A stretch of DNA of 40,130 bases from a virus, in the IMG/VR virus record IMGVR_UViG_3300009506_000092, positions 1-40,130 of that record; one strand, 5' to 3'. The notes beneath the pieces are model-generated. The model was not told the origin of the DNA and did not search any database. It worked only from the letters and a program-made list of their open reading frames with translations. Positions 5,901-13,645 of this stretch are shown one piece after another. Made by a program: the position numbers and the translations under genes. Position 1 is the first letter of the stretch, and the number at the start of each line of letters is the position of its first letter.

Positions 5901-7130
5901 TTACACCCCGTAGATGTCTCGATCGAAGAGGCTATGCGGATCATCATACCTGGCAACGTCAGATTCACCAACCAGGATCAGCGTATGCGCCTGTTTGCAT
6001 TTGTCCATTTGGCGTTGCGCGTTTTGGAGATCGTATGTCCCAGGATCGTCGGGCGATCGGTGGATGAATGCAAAAAAGATGTCCGACTGATCCCCGCTTG
6101 CGGCCGTCACTTCGTCGGTCATCTCGATGATTGTAACATTGTTTTCAGGCGTTTCGTGAATCAGGAAGGACTGAAATACGTCAAGCGTGGCCAGGTTGAA
6201 CGTGGGGGTAGTATTTTTGGCAAAGAGCCCAACCCTCCGTGTTGTGAATTCCTCGGTTACCCGGTGGAGCTCGTTTAGGGACGATTCGTCCTCACCGTAT
6301 CTGACGATGATCTCGCCGCCCTGGCGCTGTATTTGCAGAAATGGCGTACCCCCCGGATCGGCAATGTCGCTATTGTCAACGTCCTCGGTGAGCACCCCTT
6401 CCACAACCTTGTCGAGGCTTAGCCTCACCCCGGATCCGGAATTGCGAAAACCGAGCATGTAGAAATTCTGGTAATCACGAAACGCGATGATTCCCGCGGA
6501 ACAGTTGAGGCCGATCGATTTCGTCGAAACTTCGGTCATGAATGCCCAACCGTCATTGATGTCATTTAGGCGTTGCGTTATCAGTTGCCCGCCCTCGGAC
6601 TGGCCGTCAAGGCCGCAATCATTTCCCCCGGTGGCCTCGATCTGTAGGACGGCCCCGGACTCGGTGTGATCGCCGTTGCCAGTCTCATCCCAACGGAACG
6701 AAAGGTATTCATCATCAAAAATATCACGCCATGCGGTTGACGGCCTTAGCAGTGGATACAACATTTGACGTATTTCGCTTAGGCTGTTTCCGGCCGCGCC
6801 CCTCCACCTTGCCAGGATCGCGTCCCTGCGATCGTCGATAGTAGCCCCTGGTGGCGGCACAACCCCAAGCAGGCGCTCCCAGTCTGGTATGCACTCAAAG
6901 GCGGTATGTGGGAAGATCTCCGAAAAGAGCTGATTCGCCACCAGCTTAATATGTGCAAGCCCAACGGCATCACATCTTTGCAGATGGTTAACCGTCAGTG
7001 AATCATCGTTCGGAAGCAATCCGCGGGGGCCAAGAGATTTCAGGACGCGATAATAGATCAACGCAAGCGGATCGGATCCGCCAAACTTAAAACCCCCGCC
7101 GAATTGTCCCCAGCCTCCGAATTGGCTCAC
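5901..7130 (-). CDS. Mu gp48-like baseplate protein with inserted beta domain
   Basis: 409 residues from a GTG overlapping the upstream stop (GTGA). Residues about 60-130 (AFECIPDWERLLGVVPPPGA, DDRRDAILARWRGAAGNSLS, EIRQMLYPLL) match the N-terminal part of Mu gp48/YmfQ-type baseplate proteins. The last 40 residues (RQMDKCKQAHTLILVGE) resemble that family's end. Between them, about residues 150-345 form a jelly-roll/concanavalin-like beta domain (GIIAFRDYQNFYMLGFRN, RRVGLFAKN). Usual members are about 200 residues, so this looks like a host-domain insertion that may bind sugar. It lies 6.5 kb from gp47, unlike in Mu. The Gly-rich start (FGG repeats, GGSDPLA) resembles that of the gp37-like protein. 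Confidence 0.8.
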   Translation of the reverse strand: MSQFGGWGQFGGGFKFGGSDPLALIYYRVLKSLGPRGLLPNDDSLTVNHLQRCDAVGLAHIKLVANQLFSEIFPHTAFECIPDWERLLGVVPPPGATIDDRRDAILARWRGAAGNSLSEIRQMLYPLLRPSTAWRDIFDDEYLSFRWDETGNGDHTESGAVLQIEATGGNDCGLDGQSEGGQLITQRLNDINDGWAFMTEVSTKSIGLNCSAGIIAFRDYQNFYMLGFRNSGSGVRLSLDKVVEGVLTEDVDNSDIADPGGTPFLQIQRQGGEIIVRYGEDESSLNELHRVTEEFTTRRVGLFAKNTTPTFNLATLDVFQSFLIHETPENNVTIIEMTDEVTAASGDQSDIFFAFIHRSPDDPGTYDLQNAQRQMDKCKQAHTLILVGESDVARYDDPHSLFDRDIYGV

Positions 7131-7753
7131 ACCACGGGCCCCCCGTTGAAAAATTCTTTTGTTTGCGTCGATTTCGCGGCAAAGAACGGATCAAGGTTTG
7201 GCGGCCGCCTTACACGTAGCTCGGGCGTTGCAAAGAGCTCGGCGGCAATTTCGTGACCCCTCTTGTTTTTTTCAGCACTGGAAAGCGGGCTCCCCGTAGA
7301 TCGTCTGAGATTTTCGCTCTCGAGCTCAGTCGCCGACCATGACTGGTTAACAGCCTCGATGACTCGCCGCAATCGTTCTTTCATCGACAGCCCGCGCCAT
7401 TGTCCAACACCGAACAGCGAAAGAAGAAACAGGATCACGGCCTCAATCGCGCCGGACGCCTCATCGATCACGCGCTGGCGTTTTTCATGTGCAACCCGGG
7501 CCTCATATTGTGGCAACGTCTCGGTTTTATGCTCGAGGATCTTTGCCTGCTTGGCCTCTCCTTGCAGGCGCCTAAGCTGAGATTCGAGGATCATAAAATG
7601 GTTTCTAGCTTTTAATACTGCAGCCTCAGAGCACGGCGGAGGATTTGCCTTCGTGTTTTCGACGATCGGGACATCGCCAATCGTCGGCGGTTTTGTTTGT
7701 GCAACCACTGGAACGGAAACAAAAAGAAAAATCGCGATCAATCTGTAAATCAT
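7127..7753 (-). CDS. Exported or membrane coiled-coil protein of unknown function
   Basis: 208 residues. It starts with a signal-peptide-like segment (MIYRLIAIFLFVSVPVVAQT), followed by a helical coiled-coil region (about 46-100), a second hydrophobic stretch (101-118, GAIEAVILFLLSLFGVGQW) and a polar, basic C-terminal part. The ribosome site GGAGAGTGAG is close to the ATG. It lies between the secreted hydrolase-like gene and the gp48-like gene. It may be an envelope protein made during infection, such as a superinfection exclusion or lysis helper. No family is recognised. Confidence 0.7.
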   Translation of the reverse strand: MIYRLIAIFLFVSVPVVAQTKPPTIGDVPIVENTKANPPPCSEAAVLKARNHFMILESQLRRLQGEAKQAKILEHKTETLPQYEARVAHEKRQRVIDEASGAIEAVILFLLSLFGVGQWRGLSMKERLRRVIEAVNQSWSATELESENLRRSTGSPLSSAEKNKRGHEIAAELFATPELRVRRPPNLDPFFAAKSTQTKEFFNGGPVV

Positions 7754-7762
7754 CTCACTCTC

Positions 7763-9457
7763 CTAGTTTCCGACACATGCGAAATATCCAGAAACGATTG
7801 CGTCGGAGCAAACGTTGCTTGAACAGTCTGAATTTTGCAAACATGGTTGCATTGCGGCTAGGTTTGTACAGATCCTTGGATCTGCCGAATAGCCACCCGT
7901 TGGACCAGTGTCAGGGGTTAGACATCGCCGCACCCGATAAAGATTTCCGTTGCACCCACATGCACCGGACAGGCATTGATAATCGGTTTTACATTCCTCA
8001 CCGACCGCCTTTCGGCAATCGGACAGATCTTCAGAGCAATTACAGTCCCGGCCTATCTGAATTTCGAGCAACTGAAAGTCTTTGATGGTCGGATAGATTT
8101 CCGGCGCCGCGGCCGGCGAAACATTCCACGGCCACTTGCCGACCGGATCGTCACCGATCGCATAGGTTGGAGGCGGATCCTTTTGGTAGGTGGTGCTGTA
8201 TGTCTCATTACCGATTCTGAGTATTGCTCTCTGTGTCATCAGCGTGCGATCTTTTTCGTCAACCTTCTTATCACCGTTTAAATCCATGAAATCAGCGACT
8301 AGCGGATTTGACTGTCCCCCGAAGAACGGGTTACCTGAGAGTTCGACACCGTCCGGGCATCCATCCCCGTCTGTATCTGCGTTGTTGGTCTGGGTTCCGG
8401 ACACGTTGGTTTCGTAATAGTCGGTGAGCCCGTCTCCGTCTGTGTCGGTCCCTGCTACGAATTCCTTCTGATAGAGTCGGAACAGGTGCTCTCCGAGATC
8501 GTTTTTTGCGAAGTGGTTGAAGTGTCCGATCGTGCACGCAGTCAGATTATTAGACGCCGTGCATAGCGTCGGGTCTGTCGTTAGATATGTCGATTCCTCA
8601 TATCGTCCGAAAGCAACAAAATTTTCTGCAAGAAACTCAACGTAGATGGCGCCGTAGGTTGCAGATTCCGTCCTGATATAATCGTAAAATTCAGAATACG
8701 GCCCGCCCCAATTGCTGTTTGCTGTTTCCCCCCAGCAGTCCGGGAGCGTACTTGGGAGATAGGTCCAGTACTGATCCTGACTCCCATCGTTGTGGTACCC
8801 CCTTGGCTCAGACAAAACAAACACCGGGGCGTTAACGTTTGGGTTTGCGCTAATTGCGCTTGTTATGTCACTGATAGATGCAGTGATTCCGTCGAGCCAT
8901 GCGTCCCATGTCGCCGTGCTCCCGGCGTCGAATCCGATACAACTCAAGGCCAAATCATTTGAGGAGAAATTTAAAACTACACCTGCGATTTCGTTTGCCC
9001 CCGCGGCGGCGATTTCTGCGACAACATACGCAACTTGGCTCCCGGCCTGACAGGTTCCGCCTGAAACGTTGCAGATTGGCCTGCAATGATCTCCGGCCGG
9101 AATATTTGTGAAACTGCCGGCGCACGCTAGGTCGCAAAGGGGCTTGTTGTTTTGTGTGTCACAGGCCGGCCATCCTGCCGGGCACGTCGAGTTGGGCGGC
9201 CCGCTCCCATCGGTGCATTCGTCCGGATACGGTGCTCCACCGGCTGGCGTACCTCCGATTCCATGGCCGGCTAGCTGTGCTAATCGTTGCACAATCCCCT
9301 TGTCTTTTGACCACGGAATCGAATTCCCGGTGAGCCCGTTTCGTGGGACACCTGTCATCATCGACGCCCCGAGCACCTTCCAGCAAGGCGGAGATGAGCA
9401 ATTAGCAGAAGCGTCGAACGAAAACAGCAAGAAGAGAAAAAAAGCGATCAGTCTCAT
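7763..9457 (-). CDS. Secreted modular protein: SGNH-hydrolase-like domain, Ca-binding repeats, Cys-rich tail
   Basis: 564 residues from the ATG at 9457; a longer open frame lacks a ribosome site, and Met here begins a clean signal peptide (MRLIAFFLFLLFSFDASA). Residues 26-330 fit an SGNH/GDSL layout: GAS (Ser32) in block I, NFSSND (Asn167, Asp168) in block III, and GHFNHF (His312/315) near the end. Residues 338-372 hold two DTDGDG repeats of thrombospondin-3 type; 392-403 (DLNGDKKVDEKD) is an EF-hand/dockerin-like loop. The last 90 residues have paired-Cys repeats (CKTDYQCLSGAC, CLQNSDCSSNVC) typical of secreted myxobacterial proteins. An exported product among tail genes is odd; it may act on envelope or exopolysaccharide. 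The hydrolase call is moderate. Confidence 0.75.
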   Translation of the reverse strand: MRLIAFFLFLLFSFDASANCSSPPCWKVLGASMMTGVPRNGLTGNSIPWSKDKGIVQRLAQLAGHGIGGTPAGGAPYPDECTDGSGPPNSTCPAGWPACDTQNNKPLCDLACAGSFTNIPAGDHCRPICNVSGGTCQAGSQVAYVVAEIAAAGANEIAGVVLNFSSNDLALSCIGFDAGSTATWDAWLDGITASISDITSAISANPNVNAPVFVLSEPRGYHNDGSQDQYWTYLPSTLPDCWGETANSNWGGPYSEFYDYIRTESATYGAIYVEFLAENFVAFGRYEESTYLTTDPTLCTASNNLTACTIGHFNHFAKNDLGEHLFRLYQKEFVAGTDTDGDGLTDYYETNVSGTQTNNADTDGDGCPDGVELSGNPFFGGQSNPLVADFMDLNGDKKVDEKDRTLMTQRAILRIGNETYSTTYQKDPPPTYAIGDDPVGKWPWNVSPAAAPEIYPTIKDFQLLEIQIGRDCNCSEDLSDCRKAVGEECKTDYQCLSGACGCNGNLYRVRRCLTPDTGPTGGYSADPRICTNLAAMQPCLQNSDCSSNVCSDAIVSGYFACVGN

Positions 9458-9458
9458 T

Positions 9459-9959
9459 TTAGGCCGCCAGCGTTGGGGTGATTCCGTGGTTTGCGTAGAA
9501 GTCCAAAACGTATTGCGCCCGATCGGCCCAGTCTTGGATCGGTATCGCGGCGCCTTGCTGCATTGCGATCTCGGTATCGTTACAAAGAAACGACCACCCA
9601 AACCACATGATGCAAATTTCGTCGGCAGTTTCGGAAACAAGATGGCATCTCAGCCCACCGTCGGACGAAACCGCCCCGAGCGACAACACGTCGCCGGCGG
9701 ACTTGCCGCCCGGCACAACACCATGGTTGTCTTTGGCCCAGGCGAGAAAATACGCGCCGAGGTTCACGAATCCTTGCAGCCCAGAAAGCCTTTTTCCGGC
9801 CGCCCTGGTTTCGTCGGCATCGGTTAGTTTTTCCTCGCCACCACCACAACCAACGGTTTCGATGTTGACCGGGCCTAGACGTAGCGTGCGATCACCGATC
9901 GCCATATCTGCCGAAATCGCAACCCCGTCCTGTTTTTGTTCGTTCGAAAGCCAGTCCAT
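9459..9959 (-). CDS. Hypothetical protein between tail spike and secreted hydrolase
   Basis: 166 residues. The ATG at 9959 has GAGGAAAAG upstream, so the open frame before it (17 residues) is not used. The sequence has two Trp-rich amphipathic stretches (ICIMWFGWSFLCNDTEIA, ADRAQYVLDFYANHG) and a Gly-rich loop (VGCGGGEEK). No signal peptide or known domain is visible. It ends one base before the ATG of the secreted hydrolase-like gene. It may be a tail accessory protein or chaperone for the upstream spike. Confidence 0.65.
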   Translation of the reverse strand: MDWLSNEQKQDGVAISADMAIGDRTLRLGPVNIETVGCGGGEEKLTDADETRAAGKRLSGLQGFVNLGAYFLAWAKDNHGVVPGGKSAGDVLSLGAVSSDGGLRCHLVSETADEICIMWFGWSFLCNDTEIAMQQGAAIPIQDWADRAQYVLDFYANHGITPTLAA

Positions 9960-9970
9960 TCTTTTCCTCT

Positions 9971-12118
9971 TTAGGTCGCCGATACGATACGGACGTTTCG
10001 TAACACGCAAGTGCCGGTGAAGGTGTCAAGCGCGTCGGCTCCAAGCCTTTCGATCTTCAAAGAAAGGTTTTGGTAGTTGTCCGCGTGCGCCGCCGGAATT
10101 ACCAGATATGTCTCCTGCTGGACAAATGCCGCGACGGTCCCCTGAAAGGTGTGGGTTATGCCGGCCACAACCTCGGCCGCCGCCGCAACAACTTCACCGT
10201 TTGCCGTTGACGTATAGGACGCTTGCCAACGCACGGCCGTTCCGGTTCCGGCCACGGTACCATACCAAACCAGCTTCAACGTCACGGCTCCGTCTGAAAT
10301 ATGGTTCTGGTCAAATTGCATCTCCCATGTGGTTTCGTTGGTCGCGCCGTCTACATATCCGCGGCCAATAACGGGCCCACGCGTAACCTTGGTTGTGGCG
10401 CCGTCGTCGATTTTTAGGCAAAACATCGACACATTGCCGCCCTTTTGATACCCAACCCTTCTGGTCAATGTCGGCGAATATCGAACCGAGCGACGTAACA
10501 CACCGCTTTTGTCCAATTGATCGTAGAAACCGAAGTTTTTGATGTAGTTCGCGTTGGCAGCGTGCGGCACGATGTCAACGCCATTGACGCTTATCGTGCA
10601 ATCGTCGATGCAGGCGGCCGGGATCGCGTTTGCGTTTGTGGTCCCGCTAAGGTCAACCCCGTTTGTCGTCCCGGCGCCGCCGCCGATGATATCGCAACAA
10701 CGCAAAACCCCGGTTTCGTTCGACGTGCCCGTAAACGCAACACCAGTTGAAGTTCCGCTTGCCGGCGACGGTTTTACCTGGAAACGCTCCATCACCATTT
10801 CGGTTGCCATGGTGACCAGTGTTGTTGAGGTGGCAGTGTTCGACAGAATACATTTTTTCCGATCCATTCCACGAACCGAAACGCCGGGCTTATGGACGAT
10901 CGTTTGCCCGCTGTAGTCTGCCGGCGCACATTCGACGATCATGCCGGCGCTTGCGGCGTCAATTGCATCCTGTGGGGTTGGAAACGGCCTCGATCGATCG
11001 TTAATGATACCGATCGCGGTACTTCCGATCGTCGGGTCAACGTAAACGGTCCCCGACGCAAGCGCGTTATCGAAGGTGCTGTAGAGGCGAGCAAACGTCC
11101 CACCTCCGGAGATCGCCCCGGTGCGTTTCGTCTGCTGATCGTACCGAAAAACATTGCTGGCCAACGGTGCTGGGTTAAAGTAGGCGATTGCCCCGATCCA
11201 TGTGCAACCCTCGGAGCAAATTTCGCCGCCGACGCTAACAGCCTTGCCGCCGGTGCCGGTGATCGAAAAAACCGTGTCCTTTACCCATACGCGGTTGTTT
11301 GCCGCAAGGCCGCCGCCCTTGAGCCCGATCCCGGCACCCGCGCTGACACCAAACAGATCGCAACCCACGATGCACTTTTGGGCCTCGGTTGACAGTCCGG
11401 CGATCGACGAAGAGTCGGCGAGAATGGTGTCACCGGCGCCAGTGACAACGCCAAGGCAATTCACAACCTTTGATGTCAAATGGGCTGTCCCGGATCCGAA
11501 ATCCAGCAACGTTGCGGTGAAGCCCGAGGCGATAGTCCCGATGAACGCGATCCCGTCGTATATTGCGTTTTCCGCCACACTGACAACGGATCCGGTTGCG
11601 CCAAGCGCAAAGGTAAATGTGGTTTTGCGTGGGATGAGGGCCTTGATCGAAACACCGTCTTTCCATGTCGTTGGCATGGCAAACGAGCCCGGGAGGCAAA
11701 CGATCGTTTCGCCTGAGCTTGCGGCCGTCATGGCGGCCTGTGGGGTTAGAAACGGGCGGCCGATGTTGTCAACCTCGGCCGTACCATCGTTGCCAGATCC
11801 AGAAACCCAAAGCACCTTATCGGTTGCGGCCCAAAGATCGGCGAGCCTTCGTGCATCGGCTCCGGTCAAAAACCCATTGGCGCCGCCGGCGATGGCCGCC
11901 GCATGTAGCGATCCGCCGGCCTGGTCGCCGTGGGCGTGGATGTGATCTTGCCGCACAAATGAATCAGCGGAACCCTCAGCGTTGGCGGATCCGATCGTTG
12001 AAGGCACGCCGACGGACAGCTTGTCACTTCCAGATTGTGGTTTGTGGGTTTCGGCATGCGCCCCCGGGATCCCGCCACCGACGCAAACGGCCGCCCTGTC
12101 TCCGTACAGATCAGCCAT
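9971..12118 (-). CDS. Tail spike/fibre with two beta-helix modules
   Basis: 715 residues. After a short virion-anchoring start (GIPGAHAETHKPQSGSDKLS and DHIHAHG, typical of fibre attachment regions) come two related modules. Module one has NIGRPFLTPQAAMTAAS near residue 118 and module two DRSRPFPTPQDAIDAAS near residue 376. Each is followed by short repetitive strands of a right-handed beta-helix of pectate-lyase type, as in phage depolymerase spikes. The C-terminal 150 residues (ISDGAVTLKLVWYGTVAGTG onward) look like a jelly-roll receptor-binding or trimerisation head. It lies with other fibre genes downstream of the gp47-like gene. Polysaccharide binding or cleavage is inferred; no catalytic residues can be named. 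Confidence 0.8.
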   Translation of the reverse strand: MADLYGDRAAVCVGGGIPGAHAETHKPQSGSDKLSVGVPSTIGSANAEGSADSFVRQDHIHAHGDQAGGSLHAAAIAGGANGFLTGADARRLADLWAATDKVLWVSGSGNDGTAEVDNIGRPFLTPQAAMTAASSGETIVCLPGSFAMPTTWKDGVSIKALIPRKTTFTFALGATGSVVSVAENAIYDGIAFIGTIASGFTATLLDFGSGTAHLTSKVVNCLGVVTGAGDTILADSSSIAGLSTEAQKCIVGCDLFGVSAGAGIGLKGGGLAANNRVWVKDTVFSITGTGGKAVSVGGEICSEGCTWIGAIAYFNPAPLASNVFRYDQQTKRTGAISGGGTFARLYSTFDNALASGTVYVDPTIGSTAIGIINDRSRPFPTPQDAIDAASAGMIVECAPADYSGQTIVHKPGVSVRGMDRKKCILSNTATSTTLVTMATEMVMERFQVKPSPASGTSTGVAFTGTSNETGVLRCCDIIGGGAGTTNGVDLSGTTNANAIPAACIDDCTISVNGVDIVPHAANANYIKNFGFYDQLDKSGVLRRSVRYSPTLTRRVGYQKGGNVSMFCLKIDDGATTKVTRGPVIGRGYVDGATNETTWEMQFDQNHISDGAVTLKLVWYGTVAGTGTAVRWQASYTSTANGEVVAAAAEVVAGITHTFQGTVAAFVQQETYLVIPAAHADNYQNLSLKIERLGADALDTFTGTCVLRNVRIVSAT

Positions 12119-12473
12119 TTTGGTTACCCCTGTTGGCGTCGCCGGTTAGGGTTCCATCTCCGGCGGTCCTTGTCCATTGCCAACGCAGATAGTCTACGTT
12201 CACTCCTCCGGATGCAAAAGAAACCTCGGCCTCGAGGGCCGTAGCGGCAGATACGGAAATTGACGAAACGAGGGCACCTGTTCCGTCGTAAAATTGTTTC
12301 GTGTACCAATCGCTTTGACCCATCTTTGCCTCAAGGGTGAGCGTCCCCGCCCTGGTCCCCGATGGGCTCTTAATGAAAAAACCAACCGATCCGCGGTCCC
12401 TCATATCGATTATTTCGCTCGTTTCGTTCTGAGCCATCGACGCCAAATCAAAAAACCGTCCGTCGAGAATCAT
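12111..12473 (-). CDS. Small tail accessory protein, beta-rich
   Basis: 120 residues, beginning MILDGRFFDLAS and ending eight bases inside the spike gene. Alternating hydrophobic and Thr/Ser residues (GTLTLEAKMGQSDWYTKQFY, VSSISVSAATALEAEVSFAS) and the closing DYLRWQWTRTAGDGTLTG resemble a small beta-sandwich found in phage structural proteins. Its stop overlaps the start of the spike gene by 8 bases. Likely a fibre adaptor or decoration; the family is not recognised. Confidence 0.65.
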   Translation of the reverse strand: MILDGRFFDLASMAQNETSEIIDMRDRGSVGFFIKSPSGTRAGTLTLEAKMGQSDWYTKQFYDGTGALVSSISVSAATALEAEVSFASGGVNVDYLRWQWTRTAGDGTLTGDANRGNQNG

Positions 12474-13061
12474 CTAAATGCCCTCCTCTTCGCCGATCGA
12501 AAGATACAAAAAGGCGTCAAGTGCATCCGATCCGCCCCACGTCACGCCACCGGGGACAACAACGTCGCACTTGATGTTTGAAAACGCCGAGGCATCGTAA
12601 AGATCGTTCACCCCGCGATCTCCGGGGAGTTGGTGCACCCTTTTGACAATCTCACCATTGTTGAACGTGGCCACCATCGAAGTTACCGACGTATCCTTTT
12701 TGGCTCTGACTTGGATCCCGCCCCCATCGTTCGTAACCACCGATCCGAAAGCCGCTGTCATCCCAACGATCGTTGCGTCCTTGAAGGGAAGCGCGAAGGT
12801 TGTGGTTGATCCTGAAAGCTTTAACTCGGTTGTCGCGCCAACCGGGGTTGTGGTTAGCAGAAAATGGTAAAGGACAACGTTGCCGGTGCGGAGTCTGTTA
12901 TGGAGCTCCTGCAACAACTTAACGGCCTTGTTCCAGTCCATTGCATTGAAATCATAAACAGGGTTCCTCACCTCGTCGAAATTTTCGTGGCTATCGCCTC
13001 CGAGGTAGGTTTTGATCGAGCCCGGCCCAACATCTAACAGGATTTCGTCTCCGATTGACAC
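12474..13061 (-). CDS. Paralogous tail accessory protein, copy 2
   Basis: 195 residues from a GTG that overlaps the stop of the preceding paralogue by one base. It shares with that paralogue the start MSI-D-IL, the motif YLGGDSHENFDEVRNPVYD, a KLLQELHNRLRTGN helix and strand, a PGDRG/DLYDASA segment and the ending SIGEEEGI. The middle is beta-rich (VVLYHFLLTTTPVGATTELK, IVGMTAAFGS). The pair appears to come from an old tandem duplication. Location between the baseplate gp47-like gene and the spike suggests fibre or baseplate decoration. Confidence 0.75.
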   Translation of the reverse strand: MSIGDEILLDVGPGSIKTYLGGDSHENFDEVRNPVYDFNAMDWNKAVKLLQELHNRLRTGNVVLYHFLLTTTPVGATTELKLSGSTTTFALPFKDATIVGMTAAFGSVVTNDGGGIQVRAKKDTSVTSMVATFNNGEIVKRVHQLPGDRGVNDLYDASAFSNIKCDVVVPGGVTWGGSDALDAFLYLSIGEEEGI

Positions 13062-13645
13062 TAAATAGCCTCCTCTTCGCCAATGCTAACAAACACATCG
13101 ACTAGAAGTTTTGAATCGCCTGACCATGTTGCGCCATCCGTGATCGCATCAAGCTCGACGTATTGCAGGGCGCTAGCATCAAAAATATCCGACGGGTCGC
13201 CGTCGCCGGGGACCTGCCTGGAGATAGCCGCTGGTACACCGATCGGGATTACAAGGTTGATGGCGCAATCGCTTCCGTTGATCTTTGGCTGGATCGTCAC
13301 ATCGCCGGCCGTCACATTGGACTTGAATTGAGCAAAAATGCCCACGATCGTTCCGTCGCGGTGTCCAAGCCACCTGGTAAAGTCCGTTCCCAACCTTGGG
13401 ATCGGCGTGGTTCCGGTTCCTGGCGTTATAGACAGCTCAAACGAAACCGTAACAAGATTGCCGGGCCTGATCCGGTTTGCAGTTTCGGCGGCCAGCTTTT
13501 TCATCTTGTTAATGTGAACGGCGTCGATATCCTCAATTGGATCGTTGATCGTCTCTTCGTTTTCATGGTCGTCGCCGCCAAGATAAGCCTTGTATTCTGC
13601 CTCAGTGGCACCGCCATCTTTCAGAATGTTGTCTGTAATGCTCAT
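13061..13645 (-). CDS. Paralogous tail accessory protein, copy 1
   Basis: 194 residues, directly downstream of and overlapping the gp47-like gene by one base. Shared with the next gene: YLGGDDHENEETINDPIED, KLAAETANRIRPGNLVTVSF, IVGIFAQFKSNV, QVPGDGDPSDIFDASALQ and the ending SIGEEEAI. Helical N-terminus, beta-sandwich-like body. No database family comes to mind; Asp-rich loops may bind calcium. The conserved GGD-HEN motif is probably structural. Confidence 0.75.
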   Translation of the reverse strand: MSITDNILKDGGATEAEYKAYLGGDDHENEETINDPIEDIDAVHINKMKKLAAETANRIRPGNLVTVSFELSITPGTGTTPIPRLGTDFTRWLGHRDGTIVGIFAQFKSNVTAGDVTIQPKINGSDCAINLVIPIGVPAAISRQVPGDGDPSDIFDASALQYVELDAITDGATWSGDSKLLVDVFVSIGEEEAI

